From Euglena gracilis (Eukaryota; Euglenida; Euglenophyceae; Euglenales), in assembly GCA_039621445.1 (NCBI GenBank), contig CP154954.1, positions 6,583,425 to 6,647,424 on the forward strand: 64,000 nt of DNA, given 5' to 3'. This document shows positions 63,901 to 64,000 of this stretch, piece after piece. How positions within the stretch are numbered: the first letter of the stretch is position 1; each line of letters begins with the position of its first letter. The notes below the pieces were generated by a model, which had not been told where the DNA came from, made no database searches, and worked only from the letters and a program-made list of their open reading frames with translations. A program made the translations under genes and the position numbers.

Positions 63901-64000
63901 GTCTTTAACCCATCCACTTGCCCTCCCCTCCCCCCTAATTGTGCTGGCCCGGACCTCTTCCCTGGTAGGGCTACCAAGGACCCCCCCAGAAGCACATTCT
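50874..64000 (+). CDS. GCN1: GCN1-like HEAT-repeat protein, N-terminal part (runs off the window)
   Basis: GCN1 is a giant HEAT-repeat protein that sits on ribosomes and passes the uncharged-tRNA signal to the kinase Gcn2; it also acts at collided ribosomes. Sixteen placed exons and one doubtful one, mostly 25-55 codons, give alpha-helical HEAT-like peptides that follow the order of the human N-terminal 700 or so residues. Examples are MKWGEVLFQLTSTSKEV (human LKRFAGKVTTASVKE), QLFAIRPQLVPY (KLWKENPGLVEQY), VWFLKGLLGRDPFLISAEAL (FWQLIVDEKKQVFTSEKFL) and LVNALLLLAASRHAAVRVPA (RALVAVLLSRTWHVRRQAQ). Identity is low, so the assignment rests on order, spacing and intron phase. The rest of the gene, including the eEF3-like and RWD-binding parts, would lie to the right. 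Another large HEAT protein is possible but less likely. Confidence 0.78.
51380..51487 (+). CDS. GCN1: GCN1 exon: KGVVGVVLASVLGYTHDRR
   Basis: The frame LSPDEGKGVVGVVLASVLGY followed by THDRRTRHLLEQ aligns with human LPEGAVKGLCKLFCLTLHRYRDAASRRALQ. The acceptor is TTCGTCCAG and the donor CAG|GTGCCC, phase 0 at both ends. Confidence 0.8.
52304..52423 (+). CDS. GCN1: GCN1 exon: AAEHLCKAAVLALGRDQFA
   Basis: A 40-codon phase-0 exon between ATGCGCCAG and GCTGAG|GTGTTG: VVTKAAAIDGAAEHLCKAAV, then LALGRDQFAPESLGPEARAE. Helical and GC3-rich. Its place in the chain is clear; similarity to human is weak. Confidence 0.68.
52747..53031 (+). CDS. Possible proline-rich exon in a C-rich tract
   Basis: After CGAGCAG a phase-0 frame, VKLHSRLCSLEPAHLPSS, continues through about 200 bp of nearly pure C (Pro/Arg/Ala codons) to GTGTGTGC. 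Between the GCN1 exons an exon is expected here, but the proline run is not typical of HEAT repeats. It may simply be a C-rich intron tract. Confidence 0.25.
53343..53417 (+). CDS. GCN1: GCN1 exon: QLFAIRPQLVPYAVAV
   Basis: A 25-codon exon after TCCAGTGCAG. AAQLFAIRPQLVPYAVAV fits human LTKLWKENPGLVEQYLSAIL. The donor GTG|GTGTGC lies 30 bp before the hAT-type MITE. The phase (0) does not match the next exon (1), so a small exon may be missing. Confidence 0.7.
53448..53726. mobile_element. hAT-type MITE, 279 bp, TSD GTTGCGAA
   Basis: It begins CAGGGGTTTTTTTTAGTC and ends GTCTTAAAAAAAAACCCCGG. GTTGCGAA is duplicated at 53440-53447 and 53727-53734. The interior has GGCGCCAAAGGCGCC and long complementary G and C runs. 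It is the same family as 29104-29365 and lies in a GCN1 intron. Confidence 0.9.
54601..54845 (+). CDS. GCN1: GCN1 exon: AAPLLAGVAAALQHTKG to LLPGMAQ
   Basis: After GTAAACACAG the frame runs from a Pro/Leu/Cys-rich start to AAPLLAGVAAALQHTKGPAD, then AVTAAQYAAALLPGMAQ|GTGTGT. This fits human ALLDFYMKNILMSKVKPPKY and FKDLILPTIQKSLL in the right spacing. Almost every codon ends in G or C. It starts in phase 1; the preceding junction is unresolved. Confidence 0.78.
55180..55285 (+). CDS. GCN1: GCN1 exon: ALRKGSHGTIPAVAAVLQAL
   Basis: ALRKGSHGTIPAVAAVLQAL directly continues LLPGMAQ and fits human SLLRSPENVIETISSLLASVTLDLS. The acceptor is CCCCGCCCAG and the donor G|GTGGGC, phase 1. Confidence 0.8.
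55659..55786 (+). CDS. GCN1: GCN1 exon: ELARPLALGVREADLSAVAS
   Basis: A phase-1 start after CCGCGAAG. ELARPLALGVREADLSAVAS fits human IVKGLAGHLKSNSPRLMDEAVLALRNLAR. The donor is GCG|GTGTGT, phase 0. Members of the CACTTAGT repeat family begin about 45 bp downstream. Confidence 0.78.
55830..56000. repeat. Interspersed family starting ATACAATCACTTGGTCAC, copy B
   Basis: Same family and orientation as 46165-46340. Diagnostic blocks are CACTTGGTCACGGGCCG, TTTTCAGAGTGACCGACTGG and GTGACCCGGCGCCGAAGGCA. Confidence 0.75.
56944..57069 (+). CDS. GCN1: GCN1 exon: EALREVVAAFNGCKDILEKV
   Basis: A clear acceptor (CGGTCCCGCAG). EALREVVAAFNGCKDILEKV and CLRLLAAILRRGL fit human MESLTKHLFAILGGSEGKLTVVAQKMSVLSGIGSV. 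The donor TCG|GTTGGC gives the phase 0 needed by the next exon. Confidence 0.8.
57303..57386 (+). CDS. GCN1: GCN1 exon: VVQAALKPLAASLVLPALK
   Basis: VVQAALKPLAASLVLPALKP after ACCGCGGAG fits human QVLNGIVAELFIPFLQQE. The donor is GAG|GTGCGA, phase 0. Confidence 0.75.
57667..57834 (+). CDS. GCN1: GCN1 exon: VRLVAYDVLLAAVEAAG HEAT unit
   Basis: A 56-codon phase-0 exon between GACACAG and AAG|GTGGGT. VRLVAYDVLLAAVEAAGAVP, then VLAYDDEAVRRLALRFAGR, forms a textbook HEAT-type helix pair and fits the human LTEWFKKAFSLKTSTSAVRHAYLQ stretch. A (TTG)n tract follows. Confidence 0.82.
57855..58000. repeat. (TTG)n then (GT)/(CG) microsatellite
   Basis: About 17 TTG units (57862-57911), then GCGCGCGTGTGTGTG blocks to 58000, starting 20 bp downstream of a GCN1 exon. 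The Cys-rich and Gln-rich frames here are artefacts. Confidence 0.92.
58503..58622 (+). CDS. GCN1: GCN1 exon: RPEAALACLVLVHCKAVAK, GC donor
   Basis: After a 14-C tract and GCAG, the frame runs PQAAAPAPKQLPGDCERKAS, then RPEAALACLVLVHCKAVAK, which fits human TITEGVAAALLLLKLSVADS. The next exon starts in phase 0, so the junction is AAG|GCGTGC, a GC donor like those in the Rab3GAP gene. Confidence 0.78.
59701..59841 (+). CDS. GCN1: GCN1 exon: VWFLKGLLGRDPFLISAEAL
   Basis: The acceptor is CCTTGCCCCTCAG. VWFLKGLLGRDPFLISAEAL and ERMAEAPEHLL fit human FWQLIVDEKKQVFTSEKFLVMASEDAL closely. The end is either GGG|GTTTGC at 59842 or a GC donor at 59829, which would fit the phase of the next exon. Confidence 0.82.
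60227..60308 (+). CDS. GCN1: GCN1 exon: GVAEALLEALLPPSACLAKD
   Basis: After TTGTGAGCAG: GVAEALLEALLPPSACLAKD then LLDPMQQ|GTCCGA. It corresponds to human CTVLHLTERLFLDHPHRL and KVQQ before the ALVAVLL block. Codon use is less biased than in the others. Confidence 0.68.
60767..60890 (+). CDS. GCN1: GCN1 exon: LVNALLLLAASRHAAVRVPA
   Basis: LVNALLLLAASRHAAVRVPA, then KRVLETLMGL, fits human RALVAVLLSRTWHVRRQAQQTVRKLLSSL, the best GCN1 match in the window. The acceptor is CTGGTTCCGCAG and the donor C|GTGCTC, phase 1. Confidence 0.83.
60960..61110. repeat. Interspersed family starting CACTTAGTTAG, copy C
   Basis: Same family and orientation as 46165-46340 and 55830-56000, ending GTGACCCGGCGCCGAAGGCG. 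It begins about 70 bp after a GCN1 exon. Confidence 0.72.
61160..61405. repeat. Foldback with tandem GCCGTCGGAAAAACGGC units
   Basis: Five or six imperfect copies of GCCGTCKGAAAAACGGC, each able to form a small hairpin, fill 61225-61370. They are framed by TGTTCCCACCCAT (61160) and ATGGATGGGAACACA (61392), an inverted pair. It looks like a small inverted-repeat element in a GCN1 intron. Confidence 0.65.
62176..62315 (+). CDS. GCN1: GCN1 exon: Ala/Lys/Pro-rich linker
   Basis: After GGCGCACAG: VGAGKADAKAAAKPTPPAKG and further K/P/A repeats to PKPSSGPAS. Low complexity, like a charged linker between HEAT blocks. The donor TC|GTATGC gives phase 2, which fits the next exon. Its own start phase does not match the 60890 donor, so one exon may be missing. 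Confidence 0.6.
62640..62876. mobile_element. Possible degenerate MITE of the TTTTTTTTAGTC type
   Basis: The left end (CCATTTTTTTTTTTAGTC) and right end (GGTAAAAAAAAGCCTGG) are roughly inverted, with C/G-run hairpins and four GGCAGRCACCCYATAGCA-type words inside. It resembles the 29-kb and 53-kb elements, but the terminal CAGGG and target duplication are not clear. Confidence 0.4.
63435..63539 (+). CDS. GCN1: GCN1 exon: SPAVVLRLFVHIASALLDPA
   Basis: The acceptor CCACCTCCCAG and a phase-2 join give AFPTSPAVVLRLFVHIASAL, then LDPAAPGLAKRAPC, fitting human HPSLVAVQSGLWPALLARM. The frame has no nearby GT donor; AG|GCGCGC is a candidate GC donor. The gene continues beyond the window. Confidence 0.68.
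63540..64000. other. Right edge: intron of the GCN1-like gene
   Basis: A frame at about 63580-63737 (TTFVLQFMNVLKHSLESVQI) is open with balanced codon use and then stops. It may be a chance frame or part of another exon. Nothing else is recognisable up to the window end. Confidence 0.4.

Overview
The window is nuclear DNA from a eukaryote I cannot place further. The reasons are protein-coding sequence in short GC-rich exons (35-250 bp, third positions mostly G or C) separated by introns of about 0.1-3.4 kb, ordinary splice acceptors with pyrimidine tracts, and introns and flanks full of poly-C/poly-G runs, microsatellites and small inverted-repeat transposons. Intron-rich genes, apparent GC-AG introns and three neighbouring genes on one strand would fit several algal or protist groups. 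None of these traits is diagnostic. Most long open frames in the window are artefacts of simple repeats or C/G runs. The real genes were assembled by following intron phase and comparing peptides with families I know. No search was run.

Layout. 1-8.1 kb: intergenic repeat DNA with a long inverted repeat (368-1459), scattered palindromes and a foldback element. About 8.1-35.6 kb, plus strand: a 26-exon homologue of the Rab3GAP catalytic subunit (RAB3GAP1), traced from near its N-terminus to its stop codon; the first coding exon was not found. 35.6-37.7 kb: intergenic. 37.7-48.8 kb, plus strand: a small gene for a CCHC zinc-knuckle protein with a serine-rich and lysine-rich tail, similar to the splicing-linked protein SREK1IP1. 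48.8-50.9 kb: intergenic, with a large CCTG repeat. About 50.9 kb to the right edge, plus strand: the N-terminal part of a GCN1-like HEAT-repeat protein, which runs off the window.

The three genes are unrelated in job: Rab regulation in membrane traffic, mRNA splicing, and control of the Gcn2 amino-acid starvation response at the ribosome. Nothing suggests an operon-like system; they are co-directional neighbours.

The accessory content is the more unusual part. A 2,993-bp transposon with about 75-bp terminal inverted repeats, a perfect 5-bp target duplication and dense internal palindromes sits in a Rab3GAP intron. Four small elements with CAGGG ends and 8-bp target duplications look like hAT-type MITEs, and two decayed hAT-like transposase C-termini are also present. 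Several other interspersed families recur. Six or more introns appear to start with GC instead of GT.
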